Below, piece after piece: positions 44,523 through 53,070 of a stretch of 64,000 nt of DNA. Under the pieces are notes generated by a model. It saw only the letters and a program-made list of their open reading frames with translations. It ran no database searches and was not told where the DNA came from. The stretch comes from Aphodosoma sp045126975. GTDB taxonomy: Bacteria; Bacteroidota; Bacteroidia; Bacteroidales; Paludibacteraceae. The translations under genes were made by a program, and so were the position numbers. Location: NCBI GenBank assembly GCA_045126975.1, contig JBGVPL010000007.1, positions 49,789 through 113,788 of the forward strand. The letters run 5' to 3'. Every line of letters begins with the position of its first letter. Position 1 is the first letter of the stretch.

Positions 44523-46484
44523 ATGGAGAAAAAAGATCTTAAAATAAATGCACAATCAATAAGAACAGAATTAAAATTTTATGAAGAAAAGCCTTATGAT
44601 TGTTTATTTGAGTATATTTGGAATTCTTTTGATGCTGGAGCTACTGAAGTTAGATTAAATTTTGTTGAGCCAAAGGAAGGTATTGGATGTGTGCAGAAAG
44701 TTATATTAAGTGATAATGGTGAAGGTTGGGATTTTAATAATGATGCTATAACTAATAATTTTATGTCATCAACTAAAAATCCTACAAAGAATAAAAGTTT
44801 GCCAAAGGGTCAATATGGCAGAGGGAGATATGCATTTATTTGGATTTCTGAAGAGTTACATGTTTATAGTAAGTCAAAAAAAATGATTTTGTGTCATAAT
44901 ACGAATATTTGTATGGAAGATGTTGGTAGTTGTATTGATGGGACAAGAGTTGAATTTATAAATGTGTATGATGGATTATCAGATGCGTTAATGTCAAAAG
45001 AATTATTTCATGCTCTTTCTGTAGAATTTTCTTGGTTTTTAATAGGAAATGAGAAATATAAAATTTTTATAAATGATCAATTATTGGATTTACATTCATT
45101 AATAAAGGATTCTTTTGAATATAATAAATCTGATTTGCCAGATCATCTAAGAAATGTAATTGGAGAAGAAACATTTTCTGCAAAAATTTTGATATGGACG
45201 GAAAAACCGTCAGAGTACTCAAAATTTTATTTTATAGATTATGTAAATGGTTGTGAGTTGTTTAAAATAAATACTGGGTTAAATAAAAAAAATGATGATT
45301 TTTGGCATTCAGTTTATATAGTATCTTCTTTATTTACGAATGAAGAAAATGATTTGTTAGATGAAAATATTTCTTCACAAATGAAGATAGAATTTTCTGT
45401 TGAAGAAAAAAAAATAAAAAAGCAGGTTATTAATTTTATTAAAGAAAAATTGGTAGATATTAGAAAACCTTATTTGAAAAGGCAATCAAATATTATGTAT
45501 AGTAGCTTAGTTGAAAATAAACTGCTACCAAATCTAAGTGAGTTTGGAATATATGATGTTACTTCTTTTGAGGATTTAATAAAAACTATTTATACTATTT
45601 CGCCATCTTTATTTACAAATAAAAATAATTCAGAGAAAAAGTTTATTTGTGCAACATTTGCAGGATTACTTTCTTCACAAGATAATACTTTGGTAAAGCT
45701 TGTTTTAGAACAACTTCAAGAATTATCAGAGGAAGAACAGCAAGAGTTATTAGAAATTCTTAGTAGAACAAAATTATCAAATGTATTATCAACTTTAAAG
45801 GAGATAGATCATCGACTTTATGTGATAGATTGTTTAAAATGTTTAATATCAGAACATGAGAAAGATACATTAGAAGTTAAGCATATACAAAAAATATTAG
45901 ATGATAATTTTTGGATATTTGGAGAACAATTTAGATTGTTTAGCTCTACTGAAGGTGCATTGAAAAATGTTCTTTTTAAATATGCAAAAGATATTTTAGA
46001 AATTCAGGATCCTAATTTGGAAAATAACCCAACTGGAGAAGTGGATTTGTTCTTGACTAAAACAGAACAAATGGGTGAGTCTCGTCAGAATAATATTATT
46101 GTAGAGTTAAAAAGAGCATCTAAAAAATTAGGTCAAAAAGAGTATGAGCAGATAGAAAATTATATGTATAAAATATCTGATGAAAGTTTATGTAATGGAG
46201 AAAATCAGTATTGGGAGTTTTATTTGATAGGTAGAGATTATGATGATCGTATAGTAGATAAGATTGATTCTGCAAAAAATCATGGTGAAAAGTTAAAGGG
46301 TTTATGTTTTAATATAAAGGATGGTAAATATAAAATATATGTTCGTAAATGGTCTGATATATTAGAAGTAGAATGGGGTAATAAGATGAAGTATCTCAAG
46401 GATAGGTTGCAGATTGTACAAAAAAATATACCTCAAACACCAGATGACATAACGAAAAAAATATTAGGTGATAAAAATAAATAG
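44523..46484 (+). CDS. GHKL (MORC/MutL-like) ATPase fused to a Shedu-like PDDEXK nuclease
   Basis: A protein of 653 residues. The N-terminal GHKL ATPase has LFEYIWNSFDAGA (E30, N34), the DNGEG motif (64-68) and GQYGRGRYAF (97-106), as in MutL/MORC/Hsp90-type ATPases. A second domain reaches about 320 and a helical linker about 450. The C-terminal part (about 455-600) has DDNFWIFG (461-467), GEVDLFL (D508), NIIVELKRA (E528-K530) and YEQIENY. That is the pattern of DUF4263, the nuclease domain of the Shedu defence protein. No membrane segment. ATP-driven clamp closure that licenses DNA cutting is inferred. It lies directly after hsdS and 35 bases before the Fic gene. GHKL ATPases have been described near restriction systems. 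Confidence 0.75.
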   Translation: MEKKDLKINAQSIRTELKFYEEKPYDCLFEYIWNSFDAGATEVRLNFVEPKEGIGCVQKVILSDNGEGWDFNNDAITNNFMSSTKNPTKNKSLPKGQYGRGRYAFIWISEELHVYSKSKKMILCHNTNICMEDVGSCIDGTRVEFINVYDGLSDALMSKELFHALSVEFSWFLIGNEKYKIFINDQLLDLHSLIKDSFEYNKSDLPDHLRNVIGEETFSAKILIWTEKPSEYSKFYFIDYVNGCELFKINTGLNKKNDDFWHSVYIVSSLFTNEENDLLDENISSQMKIEFSVEEKKIKKQVINFIKEKLVDIRKPYLKRQSNIMYSSLVENKLLPNLSEFGIYDVTSFEDLIKTIYTISPSLFTNKNNSEKKFICATFAGLLSSQDNTLVKLVLEQLQELSEEEQQELLEILSRTKLSNVLSTLKEIDHRLYVIDCLKCLISEHEKDTLEVKHIQKILDDNFWIFGEQFRLFSSTEGALKNVLFKYAKDILEIQDPNLENNPTGEVDLFLTKTEQMGESRQNNIIVELKRASKKLGQKEYEQIENYMYKISDESLCNGENQYWEFYLIGRDYDDRIVDKIDSAKNHGEKLKGLCFNIKDGKYKIYVRKWSDILEVEWGNKMKYLKDRLQIVQKNIPQTPDDITKKILGDKNK

Positions 46485-46519
46485 ATTTAGTTTGAATGCA
46501 TTGTTTAAGTAATATAATT

Positions 46520-47662
46520 ATGAATAATGGTTATTTGAATTTTGATGAATATATTAGGCAGGGGGAACCGCAAAAGCGTGAACGTGCGGAGGCATGGCGT
46601 GTGGCGATTGGTTTGCAGGCTGTAGATGGGTTGAAAACATCGGAGTATTTGCAAGAAGCGGCACGAAGGAATATTGAAGGTGAGATTTCGATTGATGAGG
46701 CGCGTGAACTTGTGAAACAATATTATATTACGAAAACGGCACATGATGAGGATGATGCAGATAGAGAGGAGGCAGATAAAGTGTCGAGCAATATCGCTAA
46801 ATTGCTTCAAACAGATGCTTTTACTTATAGTGTGGCTGGCTTGTCGGCTATTCATCGAGCTATTTTTGATGGTGTGTTTAAGCATGCGGGTCGTTTTAGG
46901 GATTATGATATTTCGAAAAAAGAGTGGGTGCTTGAAGGTGATTCGGTGCTTTATGGTAGGTGGCAAGACTTGCGCATGGCAATAGAATATGATTTGGACC
47001 AGGAGCGTCAATTTGATTATACGGCATTGACCAAAAAGCAAATGGTGGAGCATCTTGCGAATTTTATTTCAGGCTTGTGGCAAATTCATCCTTTTACGGA
47101 AGGAAATACACGAACAATTGCTATTTTTACTATAAAATATCTTCGTTCTCAGGGTTTTCGAGTGAATAATGAGTTGTTTGAATTGAATTCGTGGTATTTT
47201 CGTAATGCGTTAGTTCGTGCTAATTATCGTAATTTGGAGAAAGGGATTAATTATGAATCTGAATATTTGATTCGTTTTTTTGCTAATTTGTTGTTAGGCG
47301 AGAAGTGGGATTTGAGGAATCGTTATTTGCATATTCATCCAACAGAAGAGTGGAAAGTACAACCAAATTTGTTAGTACCCGAACAAGTACCCGAACAAGT
47401 ACCCGACAAGTTGCATACAAGTAATGGGCTGATTGTTGGGTTGGTGAAAATGATAGGTGTCGAAACTGTTTCTATATCTCAAATGATGTCATTGTTGGGT
47501 TTGAAACATAGACCTAATTTTTTGGAATATCATCTTAATCCAGCTATTGCAGAAGGGTATGTTTGTCTGCTATATCCGGATAAGCCTCGTCATCCACGTC
47601 AGAAGTATCAGTTGACAATGAAAGGAATGGCTTTATATAATGAGTTGAATACTGGGAAATAA
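46520..47662 (+). CDS. Fic family protein (AMPylator-type) with winged-helix C-terminus
   Basis: A protein of 380 residues from MNNGYLNFDEYI; an earlier in-frame TTG/ATG adds eight residues. The Fic motif is HPFTEGNTRT (190-199), a variant of HPFxxGNGR seen in many Bacteroidetes members. Such enzymes add AMP or other nucleotides to target proteins. An upstream RRNIEGEIS segment is like the inhibitory motif but has Arg where Ser/Thr is usual. A linker has three copies of VPEQ/VPDK encoded by a 12-bp repeat. The C-terminus (about 310-380) is a winged-helix domain with LYPDKPRHPRQKYQLT, so DNA binding is possible. Placed at the end of the defence-like block. Confidence 0.85.
   Translation: MNNGYLNFDEYIRQGEPQKRERAEAWRVAIGLQAVDGLKTSEYLQEAARRNIEGEISIDEARELVKQYYITKTAHDEDDADREEADKVSSNIAKLLQTDAFTYSVAGLSAIHRAIFDGVFKHAGRFRDYDISKKEWVLEGDSVLYGRWQDLRMAIEYDLDQERQFDYTALTKKQMVEHLANFISGLWQIHPFTEGNTRTIAIFTIKYLRSQGFRVNNELFELNSWYFRNALVRANYRNLEKGINYESEYLIRFFANLLLGEKWDLRNRYLHIHPTEEWKVQPNLLVPEQVPEQVPDKLHTSNGLIVGLVKMIGVETVSISQMMSLLGLKHRPNFLEYHLNPAIAEGYVCLLYPDKPRHPRQKYQLTMKGMALYNELNTGK
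47378..47413 (+). repeat. 12-bp tandem repeat in the Fic gene
   Basis: GTACCCGAACAA occurs as two exact copies followed by a third with one base deleted/changed region (GTACCCGACAAG), encoding VPEQ VPEQ VPDK. Confidence 0.8.
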
Positions 47663-47818
47663 ATATTGCGTTACAGGTTTTTGGACAAAAACTTGCCGGT
47701 ATCGGCAAAAAAAGCATGGATTTTGATGGTTTTTGCGCTAAAATTTGCCGATAAGGGACTGAAAAGATAGGGTTTAGATGGTGTTTTTGGGGGAGAAATG
47801 GGTGGTTTGTATGAAAAT

Positions 47819-47832
47819 ATGTTGTACAACAT
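47819..47832. promoter_or_regulatory. 14-bp perfect palindrome upstream of the rpsL promoter
   Basis: ATGTTGTACAACAT is self-complementary, and AA/TT pairs extend it. It lies about 65 bases before the rpsL -33 box. Confidence 0.4.
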
Positions 47833-47895
47833 GTTCTTGAAATGCCAATAAAATAGGGGGAATGTAAATTTTTTGTAAAAAAAAGAGATAAAGCA

Positions 47896-47925
47896 TTGTT
47901 ATTCCAAAAAATAGTCGTAACTTTG
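47896..47925 (+). promoter_or_regulatory. Promoter of the str ribosomal operon
   Basis: TTG (47896-47898), 19 bp, TAACTTTG (47918-47925), followed by a leader of about 120 nt. Confidence 0.75.
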
Positions 47926-48050
47926 CAAACTGAAATAATAGGGAGAATTGTGACCAAACGAAAGCGTAGTCAAGCTTGCTTGAAAATGCAGAGTGAAAGC
48001 AATTTAACCGAAAAAGAAGATAAAGTTTAAATATTAAAAATCAAAAAGAA

Positions 48051-48452
48051 ATGCCTACAATTCAACAATTAGTTAGAAAAGGAAGGGTAAGTCTCGAAGA
48101 CAAAAGTAAATCACCAGCGTTGGATTCATGTCCACAACGTCGTGGTGTTTGCGTGCGTGTTTACACTACTACGCCTAAAAAGCCTAACTCGGCTATGCGT
48201 AAAGTTGCACGTGTTCGTTTAACTAACACAAAAGAGGTCAATGCCTACATCCCAGGCGAAGGTCACAACTTGCAAGAGCACTCAATCGTGCTTGTTCGCG
48301 GTGGTCGTGTGAAAGACCTTCCAGGTGTACGTTATCACATCGTTCGCGGTACATTGGATACTGCTGGTGTAGCTGGTCGTACACAACGTCGTTCTAAATA
48401 TGGTGCTAAACGTCCTAAACCAGGTCAAGCAGCTCCAGCTAAGAAAAAATAA
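48051..48452 (+). CDS. rpsL: 30S ribosomal protein S12
   Basis: A protein of 133 residues; PTIQQLVRKGR, TTTPKKPNSAMRK and GGRVKDLPGVRYH are diagnostic. Lys at positions 43 and 88 is the streptomycin-sensitive form. It sits at the decoding centre of the small subunit. First gene of the ribosomal run; a 186-base spacer separates it from rpsG. Confidence 0.98.
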   Translation: MPTIQQLVRKGRVSLEDKSKSPALDSCPQRRGVCVRVYTTTPKKPNSAMRKVARVRLTNTKEVNAYIPGEGHNLQEHSIVLVRGGRVKDLPGVRYHIVRGTLDTAGVAGRTQRRSKYGAKRPKPGQAAPAKKK

Positions 48453-48638
48453 TTGACACACCCTCTTTTTTAAACTTTCTTTTTCTGAAAAGACTCGCGT
48501 AAGTCTTTTAACTAAACGATTTAATTAACAAGGTTTTTGATATTTGGTATAGATGAAGGTTGAGTAAAACTCGCAGCGGCGAGTTTGAAGACAAATTAAA
48601 AACAACCAAAGACAAAAACAAAAAGTTTTTAACTAACA
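48453..48638 (+). promoter_or_regulatory. Structured rpsL-rpsG spacer
   Basis: Two perfect 8-bp hairpins: AAAAGACT/AGTCTTTT (48488-48509) and AAACTCGC/GCGAGTTT with loop AGCG (48567-48586). In E. coli S7 represses its operon at the S12-S7 spacer. A similar role here is an inference from position. Confidence 0.5.
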
Positions 48639-49115
48639 ATGAGAAAAGCAACTCCTAAAAAACGTGTGGTTCTTCCAGACCCAGTTTTTAACGAAGTTAA
48701 GGTGACTAAATTTGTGAATCACCTCATGTATGATGGCAAAAAATCTATTGCTTTCGACATATTTTACGGTGCTCTCGAAGTCGTAAAAACAAAACTTCCA
48801 AACGAAGAGAAATCTGCTCTCGAAATTTGGAAAAAAGCTCTTGAAAATGTAACTCCACAAGTTGAGGTTAAATCTCGTCGTATCGGTGGTGCTACTTTCC
48901 AAGTTCCAACAGAAATCCGTCCAGATCGTAAAGAGTCAATCTCAATGAAAAACCTTATTCTTTACGCTCGTAAACGTGCAGGTCGCTCAATGGCTGATAA
49001 ACTTGCTGCAGAAATCGTTGACGGTTTCAATAACCAAGGTGGCGCTTTCAAACGTAAAGAAGAAATTCACCGTATGGCTGAAGCTAACCGTGCTTTTGCA
49101 CACTTCCGTTTCTAA
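48639..49115 (+). CDS. rpsG: 30S ribosomal protein S7
   Basis: A protein of 158 residues: RKATPKKRVVLPDPVFNEVKVTKFVNHLMYDGKK at the start and a C-terminal AEANRAFAHFRF. It nucleates assembly of the 16S 3' major domain. It may regulate its own translation through the preceding structured spacer. Nineteen bases before fusA. Confidence 0.98.
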   Translation: MRKATPKKRVVLPDPVFNEVKVTKFVNHLMYDGKKSIAFDIFYGALEVVKTKLPNEEKSALEIWKKALENVTPQVEVKSRRIGGATFQVPTEIRPDRKESISMKNLILYARKRAGRSMADKLAAEIVDGFNNQGGAFKRKEEIHRMAEANRAFAHFRF

Positions 49116-49134
49116 TTCTTAATTTTGTAAGAAA

Positions 49135-51252
49135 ATGGCAAAACACGATTTATCACTCACTCGTAATATCGGTATCATGGCCCACATCGATGCCGGTAAA
49201 ACCACAACTTCAGAGCGTATCCTTTTCTATACTGGTTTGACTCATAAAATCGGTGAAACTCACGATGGTTCAGCTACAATGGACTGGATGGCTCAAGAGC
49301 AAGAACGTGGTATTACTATTACTTCAGCGGCTACTACTACTCGCTGGAACTATGCAAATAAACAATATCGTATCAACTTGATTGACACTCCGGGCCACGT
49401 TGACTTTACTGTAGAGGTAGAACGTTCACTTCGTATCCTCGATGGTGCTGTGGCTACTTTCTGTGCTGTTGGTGGTGTTGAACCTCAATCAGAAACAGTA
49501 TGGCGTCAAGCTGACAAATATAATGTACCACGTATCGGTTACGTTAACAAAATGGACCGTTCGGGTGCTAACTTCTTCGACGTTGTAACTCAAATCAAAG
49601 AAGTTCTTGGTGCAAATCCTTGCCCAATTCAAATTCCAATCGGTGCTGAAGAGACTTTCAAAGGTGTAGTTGACCTTATCCGTATGAAAGCTATCTACTG
49701 GCACGATGAATCAATGGGTGCTGACTACTCAGTTGAAGATATTCCTGCTGACCTCGTTGCAGAAGCAGAAGAATGGAGAGATAAAATGCTCGAAACTATC
49801 GCTTCTTTCGACGATGCTTTGATGGAAAAATATTTTGACGATCCTGCAACTATTACTGAAGATGAAATCCGTGCAGCAGTGCGTAAAGCTACTCTCGCAA
49901 TGGAAATCAACCCAATCATCTGTGGTTCTTCATTCAAAAACAAAGGTGTTCAACCACTTCTTGATGCAGTTTGTCAATACCTCCCATCTCCACTCGATAA
50001 CCCAGTTATCACAGGTAATGACCCACGTGACCCTGAAAAAGAAATTACTCGTAAACCAGATGAAAATGAGCCTTTGACTGCTCTTGCATTCAAAATCGCT
50101 ACTGACCCTTATGTAGGTCGTCTCTGCTTCTTCAGAGTATATTCAGGTAAACTCGAAGCTGGTTCTTACGTATTTAACGCTCGCTCTGGCAAAAAAGAAC
50201 GTATCTCACGTCTCTTCCAAATGCACTCTAACAAACAAAACCCTGTTGAAGAAGTTGCAGCTGGTGATATCGGAGCAGGTGTAGGTTTCAAAGATATCCG
50301 TACTGGTGATACTCTTTGCGACGAAACACACCAAATCGTACTCGAGTCTATGGACTTCCCAGATCCAGTAATCGGTATCGCAGTTGAGCCTAAATCTCAA
50401 GCTGACCTCGATAAACTCGGTATCGGTCTTGGTAAACTCGCTGAAGAAGACCCTACATTTACTGTTAAAACTGACGAACAAACAGGCCAAACAGTTATCT
50501 CAGGTATGGGTGAGCTTCACCTCGAAATCATTATCGACCGTCTCAAACGTGAATTCAAAGTAGAATGTAACCAAGGTCGTCCTCAAGTATCTTACAAAGA
50601 GGCAATCACTCAAACAGTTGACCTCCGCGAAGTTTACAAAAAACAATCTGGTGGTCGTGGTAAATTCGCTGATATCATCGTTAAAGTTGGTCCAGTTGAT
50701 GAAGGCTTCGAAGGTTCACTTCAATTCATCGACGAAGTTAAAGGTGGTAACGTTCCAAAAGAATATATCCCATCAGTACAAAAAGGTTTCCAAACTGCAA
50801 TGAAAAACGGTGTTCTCGCTGGATTCCCTCTCGATACTCTTAAAGTAGTTCTCGTTGATGGTTCATTCCACCCAGTTGACTCTGACCAATTGTCATTCGA
50901 ACTCTGTGCTCAATTCGCATTCAAAAACGCTTGCGCTAAAGCACGCCCAGTTCTTATGGAACCTATCATGAAACTTGAAGTTGTTACTCCAGAAGAATCT
51001 ATGGGTGACGTTATCGGTGACTTGAACAAACGCCGTGGTCAAGTAGAAGGTATGGAATCAAGCCGTACAGGTGCACGTATCGTTAAAGCTAAAGTGCCAC
51101 TTTCTGAACTCTTCGGTTACGTTACAGCTCTCCGTACTATCACTTCAGGTCGTGCTACTTCATCTATGGAATTCTCTCACTACGCAGAAGTTTCTTCTTC
51201 TATCGCTAAACCAGTTGTAGAAGCTGCACAAGGTAGAGTAGACCTCCTCTAA
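49135..51252 (+). CDS. fusA: Elongation factor G
   Basis: A protein of 705 residues. GTPase motifs are AHIDAGKTT (G1), ERGITI (switch), DTPGHVDF (G3) and NKMDRSGANF (G4). Domains II to V follow, with RTGARIVKAKVPLSELFGYVTALRT in domain V. It translocates tRNA and mRNA on the ribosome. The codon bias is extreme, as expected. A strong hairpin follows the gene. Confidence 0.98.
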   Translation: MAKHDLSLTRNIGIMAHIDAGKTTTSERILFYTGLTHKIGETHDGSATMDWMAQEQERGITITSAATTTRWNYANKQYRINLIDTPGHVDFTVEVERSLRILDGAVATFCAVGGVEPQSETVWRQADKYNVPRIGYVNKMDRSGANFFDVVTQIKEVLGANPCPIQIPIGAEETFKGVVDLIRMKAIYWHDESMGADYSVEDIPADLVAEAEEWRDKMLETIASFDDALMEKYFDDPATITEDEIRAAVRKATLAMEINPIICGSSFKNKGVQPLLDAVCQYLPSPLDNPVITGNDPRDPEKEITRKPDENEPLTALAFKIATDPYVGRLCFFRVYSGKLEAGSYVFNARSGKKERISRLFQMHSNKQNPVEEVAAGDIGAGVGFKDIRTGDTLCDETHQIVLESMDFPDPVIGIAVEPKSQADLDKLGIGLGKLAEEDPTFTVKTDEQTGQTVISGMGELHLEIIIDRLKREFKVECNQGRPQVSYKEAITQTVDLREVYKKQSGGRGKFADIIVKVGPVDEGFEGSLQFIDEVKGGNVPKEYIPSVQKGFQTAMKNGVLAGFPLDTLKVVLVDGSFHPVDSDQLSFELCAQFAFKNACAKARPVLMEPIMKLEVVTPEESMGDVIGDLNKRRGQVEGMESSRTGARIVKAKVPLSELFGYVTALRTITSGRATSSMEFSHYAEVSSSIAKPVVEAAQGRVDLL

Positions 51253-51263
51253 TAATAAAATAT

Positions 51264-51318
51264 TGTAGTGGGTTAGCGAATGACTCTTAACCCACTACAC
51301 TTTATACTTTTTCTTTAT
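51264..51318 (+). terminator. Strong hairpin with T-rich tail between fusA and rpsJ
   Basis: TGTAGTGGGTTA and TAACCCACTACA form a perfect 12-bp stem with a 12-base loop, followed by CTTTATACTTTTTCTTT. No promoter of the usual form is seen before rpsJ, so it is probably a partial terminator or attenuator. Confidence 0.65.
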
Positions 51319-51348
51319 TAATAATTTAATTTTTATAACCAAAAAGAC

Positions 51349-51654
51349 ATGAGTCAAAAAATTCGTATCAAACTTAAATCGTACGATCACAATCTTGTTG
51401 ACAAATCAGCAGAAAAAATCGTTCGTACAGTGAAAGCTACAGGTGCTGTAGTTTCTGGTCCAATTCCATTGCCAACTCACAAACGTATCTTCACTGTTAA
51501 CCGTTCTACATTCGTTAACAAAAAATCACGCGAACAATTCGAACTTTCTTCTTACAAACGTCTTATCGACATCTATAGCTCAACTACAAAAACTGTTGAT
51601 GCTCTTATGAAACTCGAATTGCCTTCAGGTGTTGAGGTTGAAATCAAAGTTTGA
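51349..51654 (+). CDS. rpsJ: 30S ribosomal protein S10
   Basis: A protein of 101 residues: IRIKLKSYDHNLVDKSAEKIV and the loop GPIPLPTHKRIFTVNRS are conserved. Part of the 30S head. A 158-base structured spacer separates it from rplC, whereas other genes in this operon are nearly contiguous. Confidence 0.98.
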   Translation: MSQKIRIKLKSYDHNLVDKSAEKIVRTVKATGAVVSGPIPLPTHKRIFTVNRSTFVNKKSREQFELSSYKRLIDIYSSTTKTVDALMKLELPSGVEVEIKV

Positions 51655-51812
51655 TAATTGCTAGCGCTATTAGCTTTTCACAAAATAATCGGGGATGTAT
51701 CCCCAAATCAAAAATTTTTAATTTTTCGGGTCCAAGCTCAGTATGCTTTACCCAGAGCCAATTCTGAGCCTATAGGTCCTTATTTATCAACAATTTTTAA
51801 TTCTAACAAAAA
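51655..51812 (+). promoter_or_regulatory. Structured rpsJ-rplC spacer
   Basis: GGGGAT/ATCCCC hairpin (51691-51704). GCTCAG (51736-51741) pairs with CTGAGC (51764-51769) but competes with CAGA/TCTG (51753-51766) and GGGT/ACCC (51728-51753). The mutually exclusive pairings suggest a regulatory leader for rplC. Confidence 0.5.
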
Positions 51813-52430
51813 ATGCCAGGATTAATTGGAAAAAAAATCGGAATGACTTCCGTATTCGTTGCAGATGGCCGTAACTTGCCATGTACTGTAATCGAAGTAG
51901 GTCCTTGCGTGGTTACTCAAATCAAAACTGTAGAAAAAGACGGCTACGCTGCTCTTCAACTCGGTTTCGAAGACAAAACAGAGAAACACACTAACAAGGC
52001 AGAAATGGGACATTTTGCTGCATCGGGCACTACTCCTAAACGTAACCTCGTAGAATTCTCAGGATTCGAAGGTGAATTTAAATTGGGCGATGCAATTACA
52101 GTTGACCTCTTCACAGAAGAAGATTTCGTTAACGTAATTGGTACTTCTAAAGGTAAAGGTTTCCAAGGCGTAGTTAAACGTCACGGTTTCGGTGGTGTAG
52201 GTCAAACTACTCACGGTCAACATAACCGTCTTCGTGCTCCGGGTTCTCTTGGTGCATCTTCTTACCCTTCAAGAGTATTCAAAGGTATGCGTATGGCTGG
52301 ACGCACAGGTGGCGACCGCGTAACTATGCAAAACCTTCAAGTGATTAAAGTTATGCCAGAACACAACCTCCTCCTCGTGAAAGGTTCAGTTCCAGGCGCT
52401 AAAGGTTCAATCGTATTAATTGAGAAATAA
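51813..52430 (+). CDS. rplC: 50S ribosomal protein L3
   Basis: A protein of 205 residues: GLIGKKIGMTSVF, then the core loop KGFQGVVKRHGFGGVGQTTHGQHNRLRAPGS near the peptidyl transferase centre. The stop overlaps the rplD start by one base (TAATG), so the two are coupled. Confidence 0.98.
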   Translation: MPGLIGKKIGMTSVFVADGRNLPCTVIEVGPCVVTQIKTVEKDGYAALQLGFEDKTEKHTNKAEMGHFAASGTTPKRNLVEFSGFEGEFKLGDAITVDLFTEEDFVNVIGTSKGKGFQGVVKRHGFGGVGQTTHGQHNRLRAPGSLGASSYPSRVFKGMRMAGRTGGDRVTMQNLQVIKVMPEHNLLLVKGSVPGAKGSIVLIEK

Positions 52431-53059
52431 TGGAACTTAGTGTATATAATATCAAAGGAGAAGACACCGGAAGAAAAGTTACATTAAACGATTCTATTTT
52501 CGGTATTGAGCCAAATGATCACGCTATTTATTTGGATGTTAAACAATATTTGGCAAATCAACGTCAAGGTACTCACAAATCAAAAGAACGTTCTGAGATT
52601 TCTGGTTCAACTAAAAAACTCGGTCGTCAAAAAGGTGGTGGCGGTGCTCGCCGTGGTGATATCAACTCACCTGTACTCGTTGGTGGTGCTCGCGTTTTTG
52701 GTCCTAAACCACGTAACTATAGCTTCAAACTTAACAAAAAATTGAAACAACTCGCTCGTAAATCTGCTCTCGCTTATAAAGCAGCTCAAGGTGAGATTGT
52801 TATTGTGGATAATATACAATTTGATGCACCAAAAACAAAAGATTTCGTTCAAATGACTAATAACTTGAAAATTAACGACAAAAAATCGTTAGTTATTTTG
52901 CCAGAAGCAAATAAATTTGTATATTTGTCAGCTCGAAATCTACAAAAGACTAATGTAATAACTGTTTCAGAGTTAAATACTTACACAATTCTTAACTGCA
53001 ACGCTGTAGTATTGACTGAAGCAACTCTTGCCGGAATCGATCAACATTTTAATGCATAA
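52430..53059 (+). CDS. rplD: 50S ribosomal protein L4
   Basis: A protein of 209 residues. The extended loop GTHKSKERSEISGSTKKLGRQKGGGGARRGDINSP lines the exit tunnel. In E. coli L4 also represses the S10 operon; here the structured spacer before rplC is a candidate target, by inference. Its stop overlaps the Shine-Dalgarno of rplW. Confidence 0.97.
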   Translation: MELSVYNIKGEDTGRKVTLNDSIFGIEPNDHAIYLDVKQYLANQRQGTHKSKERSEISGSTKKLGRQKGGGGARRGDINSPVLVGGARVFGPKPRNYSFKLNKKLKQLARKSALAYKAAQGEIVIVDNIQFDAPKTKDFVQMTNNLKINDKKSLVILPEANKFVYLSARNLQKTNVITVSELNTYTILNCNAVVLTEATLAGIDQHFNA

Positions 53060-53063
53060 GGAG
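53058..53063 (+). promoter_or_regulatory. Shine-Dalgarno before rplW
   Basis: AAGGAG overlaps the rplD stop codon, eight bases before the rplW ATG. Confidence 0.6.
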
Positions 53064-53070
53064 TAAAACT

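Larger units (their letters stand above)
47663..48050 (+). other. Intergenic region between the Fic gene and rpsL
   Basis: No gene is seen. TTGCCGGTATCGGCAA (47694-47709) forms a hairpin flanked by a T-run only when read on the minus strand. ATGTTGTACAACAT (47819-47832) is a perfect palindrome that could bind a regulator. The rpsL promoter lies at 47896-47925 and its leader holds a TTGCTT/AAGCAA hairpin. Confidence 0.6.
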
